NCBI GenBank assembly: GCA_033725935.1
Contig: MU867060.1
Location: 372,001-436,000 of the forward strand
Source: Cladorrhinum sp. PSN259
Lineage: Eukaryota > Ascomycota > Sordariomycetes > Sordariales > Podosporaceae
Direction of reading: 5' to 3'
DNA length: 64,000 nt
Made by a program: the position numbers and the translations under genes. This document shows, piece by piece, positions 1-10,156 of this stretch (within the stretch, counting starts at the first letter, position 1; every line of letters starts with the position of its first letter). The notes below the pieces were generated by a model. The model did no database searches and had not been told where the DNA came from. It was given only the letters and a program-made list of their open reading frames with translations.

Positions 1-590
1 GTTCGAGGACACGGCTACCGACAGAATCTCCGAGTACGATCTCAAGCTCATGGACATTGACCAAGAACATCTTGGTATTCCCGACACTGATTACTCGGCA
101 ACTGTCACTATGCCTTCAGCCGAGTTCAAGCGTATCACAACTGATCTCATGGCCATGTCCGAATCTGGTATGTCAATCTATATTTTATGGCCAATGAGAG
201 TGCTCTGCTGACAAGGAATTGTATAGTAACAATCGATGTCAGCAAGGACTCCGTGAAGTTCTCCGCTACTGGCGATATCGGGAACGGTTCGGTCAACCTC
301 CGTGCGCAAACAGATATCGAGAAGCAAGATAAATCAGTCACCATTGAGCTATCCGAGCCCGTTGCCCTCACCTTCTCTCTTAAGTATCTCGTCAACTTCT
401 GCAAGGCTGCCGCCCTCTCCACGCGGGTCAAGATTGCCCTCTCTGTCGAAGTGCCTTTGCTAGTTGAGTTCGGTCTCTCAGGAGGCAGCTACCTCCGTTT
501 CTACCTCGCACCCAAGGTACGCTAACCTGCCATTTACCCATTGCCTTGAGCACGAAGCTAATCGGAGCACAGATTGGTGATGAGGAGTAA
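1..590 (+). CDS. pcn1: Proliferating cell nuclear antigen (PCNA), 3' part
   Basis: Sliding clamp that encircles DNA and tethers replicative polymerases and repair factors in the nucleus. The gene enters from the left edge, so about the first 100 codons are missing; 157 codons remain of the roughly 260 usual for the family. Exons are 1-167, 227-516 and 573-590, with introns 168-226 and 517-572. The spliced frame begins FEDTATDRISEYDLKLMDID, and LMDIDQEHLGIPDTDYS is the classical inter-domain connector of PCNA, the docking site for PIP-box partners. The C-terminal domain carries the clamp strands ending in YLRFYLAPK, followed by a last 18-nt exon that encodes IGDEE and the stop. That ending is typical of fungal PCNA. 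Identification is very secure; only the start is absent. Confidence 0.96.
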
Positions 591-1625
591 ACAACCACGG
601 CAATGACAAAAGCAATATAGAGACGACACGACCATTCGCGTAAAAATACAAAAGGATCAGCCATGTGTACGGATTACCTGTGAACTATGACTTGGGCTGA
701 TTTTCCCCTGAAGTAAAGAGATGGACTGGGAAGAGTAATTGGGTCAGGATGTTCAGGAATCAGCTTTGCGTAGCAAGTTGGGTCAAATTTATGATAATGA
801 AACACTTTTGCGGCTTGAGAATAGGCATTTCCCCCATGCCTCAAGTTTTTTGAGATCTCTTTCCAGTTTCTTTCTCTCTGTCTCGGTAACTGGGCGCAAA
901 CCTTGAGAACCCTGCCAGGGCTGCAAAGGCTGAACCCACTCAGTCCAGCTAAAGCTGTCAGTGCGGGGTTCTGGGCTTGCTCTGGCCTGACAGCAATGGC
1001 GGGGTAATGACAAAATAGATCCTGGCGTGACAGGAAAAAGAACCCCGAAAAAAACATGACTCTCTGTTGAGACGGGCAAACTTGCAGCTGCCTGTGAGTT
1101 GAGGTGGGCACACAGGCGAAAAAAAAACTGGGATGTAGTAGAATCCTAGTCAATTATCCATATGTAGTCCTTTTGGTATCATAAACCTGCATACTGTTCG
1201 GGCGATATCGCTGCTGTGGATTCTCCAGGTAGGTGGTGGTGACCTTTCGAGTCACACACCACCATGAAATGAAGTTCAACCGTTTTCATCCTTCTCCGTT
1301 AAAACTCATAACTCGGGCGCAAAGGAACTTACAACATTTCGAAGATATTTTACTTTTCTGTTTTTTATAGACTATCATTCTCGGTTTTTCTTTTTTTGAT
1401 ACCCTTATAGATAGTTGCCATCGCCAGGTTTTGCCCCCACGCTTGCTTGAGCCCAGACGCCAGGAACAGGAAACCGCTGCATCATCTCTTCTGTTCCATC
1501 GTTTTCTCAAACCTACGCCGCCGTATAGGGACTGTTTGAACGGCCAGCCGCACACGCAAAGCACAATCCTTACCACTCATTCGCCCGCAATCCCTTTATT
1601 GATTCAAGATAGACAATAATAGATC
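591..1625. other. Intergenic: PCNA 3' region and pyridoxal kinase promoter
   Basis: No convincing gene was seen. Both flanking genes run rightward, so this holds the PCNA terminator region and the promoter and leader of the next gene. A pyrimidine-rich stretch lies around 1370-1400. The open frames on the minus strand here (for example 674-1153) are proline- and cysteine-rich, lack splice support and match no family I know. Confidence 0.5.
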
Positions 1626-3003
1626 ATGAGCAATTTCGAGCCTCCAGTTCCAGAAACCCGCGTATTAGCGGTTGCGAGCCATGTAGGGCGCCTCTCTTCT
1701 TCATTTTCATAAATCATATTTCTATATTCCTACTTAACCTCGATTTGCTAACTGCGTGATCAAGGTCGTTTCAGGGTGAGTTTTTGATCTCCCCTTCTTT
1801 GCAGGCATATGATGAATCATATACTTACACGTCATTTTTAAAAAATAAAGATATGTCGGCAACAAGATAGCAGTATTCAGCATGCAACTGCTTGGTTGCG
1901 ACGTAGCGGCCTTGAATACCGTCCATTTCAGTGCGTTGAACTCTCACCTCGATACTCATTACACCAAACCTGGTATTAATATGTTGAAAAGGCAACCACA
2001 CAGGCTACAGACAATGGACGGGCTCCCGAGTCTCAGCGGAAGAAATAACGGAGCTATATAGAGGTCTTAAACAGTCCTACTTAGACGACTTCGACATGAT
2101 GTTATCCGGGTACGTCCCCGGCGCCGCTGCACTCGAAGCGGTGGGACGCATAGCGGGCGAGCTTAAGGACAGAGCTCAAGCAAAACCGGGAAGCTTCTTT
2201 TGGGTTTTGGATCCCGTTATGGGTGACAATGGCAATCTCTACGTAACGCAGGACGTGGTTCCCGTTTATAGGGGGTTGATTGAACGGGCGGATTTGATCC
2301 TGCCCAACCAGTTTGAGGCTGAGTATGTTCCCATTTTACGCTTCATGTTCTGGGATGAGTTTTGTTCTTGCGCAATGTGCTAATACACGGTTTTAGATTG
2401 CTGTCTGAAGTCAAGATCGTCGATATGGTATCGCTGGGTCACGCCATTGAGGTCCTTCACGAGCGGTACGGTGTTCCGCACATCGTGATCACTTCTGTCT
2501 CGCTCTCCCACCCGGACCACCCGGATTCGTCTCTTTCGGTTGTGGGTTCAAGTATGACCTCGAAGCGAAGGTCGCGCGCTTTCAAGATTATTTTCCCGTC
2601 TATCAACTGTTACTTTAGCGGAACTGGCGACATGTTCGCTGCGCTGATGGTGGTGCGCATGCGCGAGGCGGTATGCGCAACGCCCGGGTTGCTAGAGAGA
2701 GAGGCATGGCTGAGCGATGATTCTGTCGACCCGCTGGATCTGCCTCTTGCAAAAGCGGCGGAGAAGGTGCTGGCTACCATGCACGAAGTCCTGGCAAAGA
2801 CGGCCGAGGGGATAGAAACCGCAGTGAAGAAGACCAGGGAAGGCGTGGCCAAGGAGACGAACGGGGACTCCAGCAATAAGGGTGGAATGGGCGAGGAGAA
2901 GAAGGCGCATTTGTTAAAGAGCAAAGCAGCTGAACTCAAGTTGGTGAGGCATGTGGATAGCTTGAGGTCACCGACGGTAGAGTTTAGGGCGGTAAATATG
3001 TGA
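1626..3003 (+). CDS. Pyridoxal kinase (BUD16/PdxK type)
   Basis: ATP-dependent kinase that phosphorylates pyridoxal, pyridoxine and pyridoxamine in the vitamin B6 salvage pathway (ribokinase superfamily, cytosolic). Five exons are inferred: 1626-1682, 1765-1775, 1851-1930, 1992-2322 and 2397-3003, giving 361 residues. The joined N-terminus reads SHVVSGYVGNKIAVF, then FSNHTGYRQWTG, both diagnostic of the family. DPVMGDNG and LILPNQFEAE follow in the central domain, and SGTGDMFAAL carries the anion-hole and catalytic Asp motif near the C-terminal third. Exon 2 is only 11 nt long but is required to keep the conserved VVSGY sequence in frame. A lysine-rich tail after the kinase fold (about residues 300-361) is a fungal extension. 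Its product PLP is the cofactor of the cystathionine gamma-lyase at 42.7 kb; that link is metabolic, not positional. Confidence 0.9.
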
Positions 3004-3305
3004 AGGGAGAAGAGCAAGGGGCTGTTCAGTTGCAAGGTTCAAACTAGGCGTGCTACTTTCGCATAGACATCATTATAGCGTCAGCTTGATCTTTCATATA
3101 CCATCATATTTGATTTTCTCTCTGCGGACTTGAACCAAAGGATTTTCTCCCCTTTCCTGTCCAAGTTTCCCTACTAAATCATGCCGCGAATAACGCCTTT
3201 ATTTGTAATTTTTCCCGCACCTGTCTAATTATCATTACCCAGATGCCCTGTTGCGCCTCAGATCTTTGCTCTCTGTTTTTTACCCTTCCAGATGTCTTTG
3301 TAATT
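3004..3305. other. Convergent 3' intergenic region
   Basis: Short spacer between the 3' ends of the pyridoxal kinase gene (+) and the dUTPase gene (-). It is expected to hold both polyadenylation regions. It has T-rich tracts around 3110-3180 and no gene. Confidence 0.5.
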
Positions 3306-4004
3306 TTAGTTCTGAACGACTGGGACAGCACCAAATCCGCCCGTGCTGCCGAAACCACCAGCGCCACGGACACTCTCTTCCAACTCCTGAACCTCGACTA
3401 CCTCGGGGGTATAGATGCGCTCAATGATGAGCTGCGCGACGCGGTCGCCCTCCTTGACGTCGAAATCAGTATCAGAGTGATTGAAGAGGAGAACCTTGAC
3501 GGGGCCGCGGTAATCGGCGTCAATGACACCTGCGCCGGTGTCGATGAAGTGTTTCGCTGCCAGACCGGAACGAGGGGCAATGCGGCCGTCTTTTTTTGGG
3601 GGGTGAGCATGATTAGTGATTCGCAGCTAGCTGTAGAGGAGGGGAAAGATAGGCTTACATGTGTCTACGGGAACCGCAATGCTGATATCAGTGTCGACGA
3701 GAGCCTTGTCTCTGGCCGGGATGACAGTATCCCGCGCAGCATAGAGGTCGTAGCCGGCGGCGAAGGCGCTGCCTCTTGTAGGGAGGAGGGCCTTGTCGGA
3801 GAGTTTCTTGATTTGGAGGGAACGGGGAGGAACGGCAGCCATCTTTGCGTCTTTTGTGGTGTTTTCGTCTTGAGGGATGTTAGAGGAAAGAAGAGTGGCG
3901 GTTGCCGCGTCGATGTCGGTTTTGATGCGCTTTGCTGCTGGTGGGGAGGTGGGGACGATGGGACTTCTACGACCACTCGTGCTGTCTGTATTCTGGGCGG
4001 CCAT
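3306..4004 (-). CDS. dut1: Deoxyuridine 5'-triphosphate nucleotidohydrolase (dUTPase)
   Basis: Hydrolyses dUTP to dUMP and pyrophosphate, keeping uracil out of DNA and supplying dUMP for thymidylate synthesis; the enzyme is a homotrimer. Two exons, 3659-4004 and 3306-3589, with intron 3590-3658, give 209 residues. All five trimeric dUTPase motifs are visible in order: AGYDLYA (motif 1), PRSGLA (2), GVIDADYRG (3, with the catalytic Asp), DRVAQLI (4) and the glycine-rich RGAGGFGSTG (5) near the C-terminus. The Tyr of YGRIAPRSG is rebuilt across the splice junction, which fixes the intron. The first 75 or so residues are low-complexity and contain a basic PPAAKRIK stretch, which may be a nuclear localisation signal. 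The start at MAAQNT was preferred over an in-frame upstream Met because the intervening codons look like leader sequence. Confidence 0.93.
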
Positions 4005-4625
4005 GGTAGTAGTATGGAAACAATTTGTTAGAAGGGATTGTGTTGTCCTAAGTTGATTGGGTTTTAGAAGAACATCCCTCTTCTTGCAGGGCCAACGCCG
4101 GCGAAGAATGTTCATGTCGAGGGAGAATCTACAGGGAAGACGCGTCAACGCGACGCGTTTGTTTTAATTGAAAACCCCCATCAAAGAGTCATGCACATCT
4201 CATTGGTCAATGGTTTCTGCGCCCTTCTCAACGTCATTGAGTGGATGATTAGAATCATTTGGGCTGCCTTAGGTCCAAATTCAGCTGAATCGTGCTCCTG
4301 GAATTGGTGTGAAATCTCTTGCCACATGTATTCAGAACCGAATATCTATCTGAATGACTTCAAGTTGGCCCCAGTTCAATCGGCTGATATTGTGGACTTC
4401 CAATGCCGGCTTGGCAGTAAGAAGACGGATCGATCTCACAAACCTTCCATGTGCTCTCAGGATGCTGGCAAACGTCGCAAAGCCTTGGAGGTTTCTGCTG
4501 TTCTTTTAATGTTGGTGGGAGATCGCCAGCAGCTGTATGATTGCCCGCTACATGCAACAACAGCCCCCTTGCACGCAATTCTCAATGCCGCCTTCGCCGT
4601 ATTCCCATTGCCCCTTTGTGCACCG
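4005..4625. other. Intergenic: dUTPase promoter and upstream gene 3' end
   Basis: Spacer between two leftward genes: it carries the dUTPase promoter and the 3' region of the CENP-K-like gene. An open frame on the plus strand (4191-4658) has no family features and overlaps the neighbouring 3' end. A near-palindromic GACGCGTCAACGCGACGCGT lies at about 4139-4158. Its ACGCGT (MluI-box-like) motifs would suit cell-cycle control of a dUTPase gene; this is inference from yeast MCB elements. Confidence 0.4.
4139..4158. promoter_or_regulatory. ACGCGT-containing (MCB-like) element upstream of dUTPase
   Basis: About 135-155 bp upstream of the dUTPase start lie two ACGCGT hexamers (GACGCGTCAACGCGACGCGT). 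In yeasts ACGCGT is the MBF binding site that drives G1/S expression of replication and nucleotide genes. The match is exact and duplicated within 20 bp, but regulation is inferred. Confidence 0.5.
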
Positions 4626-5672
4626 CTAATCATCCAGATCCCGTCCAAAGTCTATTAATCGTAGCATCTGAGCGTCCTTGGGGTGGAACGTGGCGACTTT
4701 GGATCGTACAAGAAACCTTGCCGCTGCAGTCTCCCTTGGAATCCTCACATACGCCGCTGAGTTATCGCCGCCCGATTCGACCAGCTTGTTCATTAGTTGT
4801 TCGATCAGTTCGCGCATCTCTGCAACGGCCGCTGACGTTTCGTCTCGTTCTCTCTTTCTCTTCTTCGCCAGCTGTCCTTCCTGATCTTGCGGGCCCCATA
4901 TATCATCAATCCGTCTCTGGCGCTTATCATTGTCAGGCTTGTCCTTGGCTTTCTTCAGTTTTCCATTTGTGCTGAATCCGGCACCCAAGTCATCCACATC
5001 GATTTCAGTCAACTGCCCAACAACCGGACCGCCCAACTCCTCCGCCGCCAGCATAGGTCCGAGATGCTCCTCAATAAACCATTCGAGCTCCTTTAGCAAG
5101 TTTGCGGTCTGATTGTCCCAGTGATTCTTTTGCCCCTTCAATTCGGAGATGCGTTCCCTGGCCTTTTCCTCCTCGCTCTTCTCTTGTTTCCTCTCCAGAC
5201 CTTGGCGCAAAGCATTGATGCGATTTTCTAAAGCACTTTGCAACGTTTGGTGGTCTCGCAATTGCGACCGCTCCTCCTCTATTTGACGATTAAGTTGCTC
5301 TCGCAATGTCTCCTGTGTGTTTGCATACTCAGTTGACTCGGCGATGGTTCGCTGTGCTCTCCTAATGGCCAACAACGATGGCAACACGGAACCTGGCGAA
5401 GGAAGAAATGGCTCCGCCTCGGCAGCATCCTGATGTGCCTTGGTAATAATGGCCAACGTGTCCTGTGCCGAGAGCTCACTGTCTGGTACACGATTTTGCG
5501 ATTGCCTTAGCTGCGATAAACTTAGCAAAAGGTACTCACGACTTCATGTCTTGGTACATACCTGATTAATTGCTTCTTCGAGCTCCCTTTTCCTCTTTTG
5601 AAGCTCTTGGATGGTGCGCTCCACGTCCAACTCATGGGATCCATTTTGGGGAATATCGTATTCAACCTCCAT
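4626..5672 (-). CDS. CENP-K-like inner kinetochore (CCAN) protein
   Basis: Probable subunit of the constitutive centromere-associated network (CENP-H/I/K/M; Sim4 complex of fission yeast) that links centromeric chromatin to outer kinetochore. Exons 5562-5672 and 4626-5510, with intron 5511-5561, give 331 residues. The protein is largely coiled coil: residues about 18-35 (ERTIQELQKRKRELEEAI) and about 100-180, then a charged linker with a basic KKRKRERDE stretch. The C-terminus FLVRSKVATFHPKDAQMLRL, followed by IDFGRDL, resembles the vertebrate CENP-K ending (LLLRNGIALRHPEDPTRIRL), which is the main reason for the assignment. The exon 1 start is the only in-frame ATG before the divergent promoter. 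Other coiled-coil kinetochore proteins remain possible. Confidence 0.68.
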
Positions 5673-7038
5673 TTTACCCGAACTTTCTTGGTAGCGAGCA
5701 GGTAGCTCTATAAGGAAATGGTGCTTACGGGATTCTGGGTGAAGTAATTCAAGGTTGTTATTGTTTTGATGTCCTAACGAAGGTACATATCCCGTCTAGC
5801 TCTTTTGAAAATGTGGGTTTGCGTGAAATAATTTTGACTTGGTCATACACAACACACAGGATCCAGCAGTCAGATATAGTAAGAGAGAGTTGAGTGTAGT
5901 ACCGAGTGAGGCTATGCGACGGATGGATTGTCACTGTGCTGCGTTAAAGTGGAAAGGATCATGGAGGGGTGCAGCGATTCCGTTTGTTGGGAGCCCACCA
6001 ACCAATGGTAATCAGATCGCGCTTTGGGAGCCCCACTTTGACCACTAAAATAGGCTCGTGCCCACAACCTGGCAGCCTTGCTGCAACTTGGGTTGCTCCT
6101 GCACCCTCTCGCCAAGTTCCAGGTTTCCAGCAGGGCCGCTTCTTTTTAAAACTTCACCCGTCCTCATTCGAGACACCTTTCCCGTCTTTCTTTCCCCCCT
6201 TCCTTTGCGCGCAATCTGCCGACAACTCAACGAGAGCGATTGATTCCACAACTCGGAAAAGTTTTCGCCCGGCGGTTTCCTGCCTTTGTTTGTTGGGCTT
6301 TTCAGCGCGATCGGTTTGTTCGCGATATTAAATCTGCAACTTGCCTATTGCGCGCCAATCGCAGTCGCGACTCCTCAACACCAAATCAAACATCCGCCTC
6401 CACACCCTGCTTTTCCGTACGGTGCGGCGCATCGAAATCTGTGGCATCGCTAACTTACTCTCTCATTACAAACCGCAACCCCTCATCAGGTGTGTCAGTG
6501 ACACAACAGCGACGAGCAAAAAGTGCGATTTGAAACAGGAAGCGCAGGGCTTTCTCTTATTGCAGGTGTTTGCCCGTTGGAACATCCCGCAGGCAAAGAA
6601 CGTTGCCCCCCCAGGTTTGAGATTGTACCTACCCAGTACCGCCTTCTTTACTTTCGCCCTCTTGCCTTCACCCACCATCACCTACCTCCTTCTAGGCCGC
6701 CTCCTCATCACTGCACGCCCTCTCAAGCCACAGCGTCCTCTCCCTCCGCGGTCATATCACTGAACACGAAGCCACTCCGAGCTTAAAAGTTAACAGCTCC
6801 GTTTTCCGACACCTCACTTTTACCCAGTACAAAGTCAATTACACCATCACAATCCTCCCGACCCAAGATCCAGCACATTATCACTGCCATTATCACCCAC
6901 TGCACTTCCTACACCAGCACGTTTTCCTTCGAAAACCCCCCAAAGGTGTAGATAAGAGCAATAAATCAATTACAATCTTCGATCCGACGCAATCAATCGC
7001 AAAGTGACAAGGTCCGACTAAAGGAACAGCCCAACAAA
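5673..7038. promoter_or_regulatory. Divergent promoter and long 5' leader of the KH-domain gene
   Basis: Shared upstream region of the CENP-K-like gene (-) and the KH-domain gene (+). From about 6100 it is strongly CT-rich with long pyrimidine runs, as expected of fungal core promoters and leaders. Several overlapping short plus-strand frames (6240-6786) begin in this leader and would act as uORFs if transcribed. A leader intron is possible but I could not fix one. Confidence 0.5.
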
Positions 7039-8622
7039 ATGTCGGCCTCTCCCCAACCCACCCAGTCCGCTAAGCGGCCCCTTGAAGATACCTCTTCTCC
7101 TTCCCGAGAGGACCAGCCAGAGGCGAAGCGTCTGGCCCTAGACAAGGTAATCAAGGGGCACGAGGAGGACGACCTCGACGAGCCTGTTTCTGCTCCCAAT
7201 GATAGCAAGGACCATCGCAATGACACCCCTATCCCTGTCCCCGTTCCGACCTCCGAAGCGAACGGTAATGGCACGGTAAAGACCAATGGGAACAAGTCCG
7301 ACCCCGATTCGAAGGATGATCAGGGCGATACCGTCGTACCTGATGCTCCCGAGACGAAGCCTATCGCGAGCACTGCCAGCGGCAACGCCTCCCAGCCCCA
7401 GACGAACCACCCGAATGACACCCGCGACGAGACAGCTTGGATTCACATTCGCGCCATTATTACCAGTCCCGAGGCTGCTACTATCATTGGGAAAGGTGGC
7501 GAGAATGTTTCAAAGATTAGACAGATGTCCGGCGCCAAGTGTACCGTCAGCGACTACCAGAAGGGTGCCGTTGAGCGTATTCTCACAGTCAGTGGAGTGG
7601 TTGACGCTGTTGCCAAGGTATGTAGCCCTGTTGTATCCGCTCTACCACTGCTCAGAGCTAACATGTTACAGGCTTTTGGCTTGATTATCCGCACATTGAA
7701 CAATGAGCCCCTTGCTGAGGCTTCGAGCCACAATTCCAAGACCTATCCTCTTCGCCTTCTAGTCCCCCACATCCTTATCGGCTCCATCATCGGCAAGGGC
7801 GGTGCGCGGATCAAGGAGATCCAGGAAGCGTCTGGTGCCCGCCTTAATGCTTCGGACTCGTGTCTTCCCATGTCTACCGAGCGCTCGCTCGTTGTGATGG
7901 GCGTCGCCGATGCCGTCCACATTGCAACCTATTATGTTGGTAGCACGCTCCTTGAGCAGCTCACAGAGCGTTTTGGAGGTGCTGCTGCCTCTGCGTATGC
8001 GACCAGAAGCGGTGGTCCAGCTGCTGCGGTTCCCGGTGGGATGCAAGTCATTCCTTACTCCCCACAGCCTGCCAACGGTAACTACGGTAACAGGGACAAC
8101 TACAGCCGCAATCGGCCTGATCCTCGCTCTCACCATATGCAGCCCCATCAACCCTACCCCCCGCCTCAGTATGGCGCTCACCCCCAGGCGCAACCGGGCC
8201 CTGCAGTGCCGATGCACTACGGAGGCCACGCCGCCGCTGCTGCTGGCTACGGAGCTGCCGGTCCCCACATGCAGCCTCATGTTCCCCATGCAGGTCATGT
8301 GGGACCGCAGCCTCATGCCGGCCCTCATGCGCAGCCGGTGGCCGGAGGTGCTGGTCCGGGTGCCGCTTTAACTCAACAGATCTATATCCCGAACGATATG
8401 GTCGGCGCTATCATTGGCAAGGGCGGCCAGAAGATCAACGAGATTCGTCAAGTTTCTGGCTCGGTGATCAAGATCAATGAGCCCCAGGATAACAGTAACG
8501 AGCGACTTGTCACTATTACGGGAACCGAAGAGTGCAACAGAATGGCGCTTTACATGCTCTATTCTCGACTTGGTAAGCTGGCTCAGAACTCCGGGCAACC
8601 CCAGCCCTATCATCAACTGTAG
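7039..8622 (+). CDS. Three-KH-domain poly(rC)-binding-like RNA-binding protein
   Basis: Single-stranded RNA/DNA-binding protein of the PCBP/hnRNP K type; fungal relatives are yeast Pbp2/Hek2 and fission yeast Rnc1, acting in mRNA stability, localisation or telomere-related roles. Two exons, 7039-7617 and 7672-8622, give 509 residues; intron 7618-7671 is 54 nt and has no in-frame stop, so retention adds 18 residues. Three KH domains each show an IIGKGG loop: KH1 near residues 132-200 (GENV follows), KH2 near 217-290 (GARI follows) and KH3 near 430-500 (GQKI follows). The N-terminal 130 residues are acidic and low-complexity with a KRP...PEAKR basic pair. Between KH2 and KH3 lies a His/Pro/Gly/Ala/Gln-rich linker (about 330-425), a likely disordered assembly region. 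The intron falls at the end of KH1. Confidence 0.9.
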   Translation: MSASPQPTQSAKRPLEDTSSPSREDQPEAKRLALDKVIKGHEEDDLDEPVSAPNDSKDHRNDTPIPVPVPTSEANGNGTVKTNGNKSDPDSKDDQGDTVVPDAPETKPIASTASGNASQPQTNHPNDTRDETAWIHIRAIITSPEAATIIGKGGENVSKIRQMSGAKCTVSDYQKGAVERILTVSGVVDAVAKVCSPVVSALPLLRANMLQAFGLIIRTLNNEPLAEASSHNSKTYPLRLLVPHILIGSIIGKGGARIKEIQEASGARLNASDSCLPMSTERSLVVMGVADAVHIATYYVGSTLLEQLTERFGGAAASAYATRSGGPAAAVPGGMQVIPYSPQPANGNYGNRDNYSRNRPDPRSHHMQPHQPYPPPQYGAHPQAQPGPAVPMHYGGHAAAAAGYGAAGPHMQPHVPHAGHVGPQPHAGPHAQPVAGGAGPGAALTQQIYIPNDMVGAIIGKGGQKINEIRQVSGSVIKINEPQDNSNERLVTITGTEECNRMALYMLYSRLGKLAQNSGQPQPYHQL

Positions 8623-9028
8623 CACAAGATCATGCACCGGCTTGTAACCCGCTATGGGTATCAGACCCCTTTCACTGTATACTAATAGAAGTGCCATAAT
8701 CACAGAAAACGAGAAACACCGTATCTAATACATACCTCATGGGCTCAAGCCTCGGCGGAATATTTTTCTCGAACGGTTTTTCTAATCTGCTTTCGATCGT
8801 GGCGTTTGGTAAATCTGGGGTGAAAGGAGGGAAAATTCAACGGTACTTCTGCTTCTTCTTACCCAACACAGGTTCAATGTGGGCTTCATGTTAGCATCCA
8901 AGAGTTAATGGCCACTTTTACACTCACACAAATTTTCCCCTGATCTGTTTCAAACTCACACGGTTACACCTTCTTGTCTGCTCTCCTCTCGTGCACCCTG
9001 CCCTGCCTTGCCCTGATCTCTGTCTCGA
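8623..9028. other. Intergenic spacer
   Basis: 3' region of the KH-domain gene followed by the presumed promoter of the small three-exon gene. CT-rich tracts (about 8935-9020) precede the candidate start. No other feature was seen. Confidence 0.45.
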
Positions 9029-9391
9029 ATGCCCCAGATCTCACAGAAATCCGGTACCCTGGTTAGTCAATGGGTATCGTTGAACTTCCTAACTACTGTC
9101 GGTCTACATCGGTTCCGCGGGTCTCACCTGTCCCTAACCACAGACAACCCATCATTCAATACCACAAATCCCCGGTTTGCCTTCCCATGCCTGACTATAG
9201 ATTAATGATTGCATGCTAATTCAACAAACTACAAACAGGCAGGTACCGCCCGTTCTCCATTTTGCCGCGACTACAGAGTATTCAGCGGCGGTGACCATAC
9301 TGTCGGCAATTTCACAGACATTCAAGGTAAGTTAGTTTTAATTCAGTGATCTGCTAATGTTCTATAGACAGGAAAACCCATTCCGTCCTAA
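9029..9391 (+). CDS. Candidate 46-residue microprotein gene in three exons
   Basis: Not recognised as a known family. Exons 9029-9061, 9239-9326 and 9372-9391 join to a 47-codon frame starting MPQISQKSG and ending TDIQGKPIPS. Support: an in-frame TGA lies a few codons before the ATG; the donor of intron 2 is GTAAGT; both introns have a good branch-site match (TGCTAAT) shortly before the acceptor; and the exon 2 product RDYRVFSGGDHTVGNF reads like a folded, conserved sequence. Intron 1 (9062-9238) is long for this genome and its donor GTTAGT is ordinary. An alternative acceptor 4 nt upstream for exon 3 would give a longer, His/Arg-rich tail. It converges on the CON-8-like gene. Function unknown; cytosolic, since no signal peptide or membrane segment is seen. 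Confidence 0.45.
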
Positions 9392-9767
9392 GCCGTCATA
9401 ACGTTCGTCATCATAAGACCGAATTGCTTTAGCCTTCAATTTCATAATGGAACCATTGTTTGATCATGAGTAGCAAGCTGGTTGGTAATAATGTACAATT
9501 AGGTAATCAAAAGCCGTGAATAGTCTCCCCGTTACAGTCTGGCAAGGTTTAAGTTTGCTATGATGAGAAAACAATGAGAAAAAGAAAACCGGTATAATCC
9601 TCCTAACACGACAAAACAATGATAAAAGGAAATCAAGGTTGTCCACAAGTTTAAGTCTCTTTTACTGAACTCATACACATGTGAAAGTGAGCAAAATTCG
9701 GGGATTTCGTCATTGGGGTGTTTGTCAGTGAGCTTATTTGCCACGGACATATCTGAAGTAAACTTTG
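9392..9767. other. Convergent spacer
   Basis: 3' sequences of the microprotein gene (+) and the CON-8-like gene (-). AT-rich with AAAA runs; no gene. A minus-strand open frame (9532-9774) could only be coding as an alternative last exon of the CON-8-like gene. Confidence 0.4.
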
Positions 9768-10156
9768 TCAGCACCTGTCTTCCTGCCTAGTACAGGATGA
9801 GAGTGGGATGAGGCAGAAGGTGGGGGGATGAGAAAAGGGGGAGACGTACTCGTTCCACATCTTGCCTAGGAAACCGGGAGCGATACGCTGCTCATTCATG
9901 CTCTGGCGACGGGCAATGGAGTCCGGGTCGCTGCGGCGCTTTTGGTTCTCCAGACCTTCAAATAGGTTGGATGACTGTTTTGAATCGATCAGTATGTGAA
10001 GGAAGATTCCGACTGTGAAGTGAGAGGGATGATGCATACACGACGCGGAGGAGGAGAGGAGGCGGCGGAGGTGCTCGTGGTGGTACTAGCCGTCGACGAG
10101 GTGGAATTGAACCGGGCGGTGCGGAACTCGGGTCCAGAGGGGACGTTGTCTGCCAT
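9768..10156 (-). CDS. Small CON-8-like conidiation-associated protein
   Basis: Small, Ser/Thr-rich hydrophilic protein. Exons 10040-10156 and 9846-9974 are well supported (intron 9975-10039), giving 82 residues; the last exon is uncertain and is modelled as 9768-9782, adding four residues. The first exon, MADNVPSGPEFRTARF followed by serine/threonine runs and PPPRR, and the second, NLFEGLENQKRRSD...ARRQSMNEQ...PGFLGKMWN, match what I remember of short fungal proteins annotated as conidiation-specific protein 8 (Neurospora con-8). The match is from memory of the motif pattern, not a search. The RRQS sequence is a likely kinase-type phosphosite. No signal peptide or membrane segment. Role in sporulation is inferred from the family name only. 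Confidence 0.6.

Noticed and set aside
3243..4031. 262-codon plus-strand frame
   Set aside because: Antisense to the two-exon dUTPase gene with all five catalytic motifs; no features of its own.
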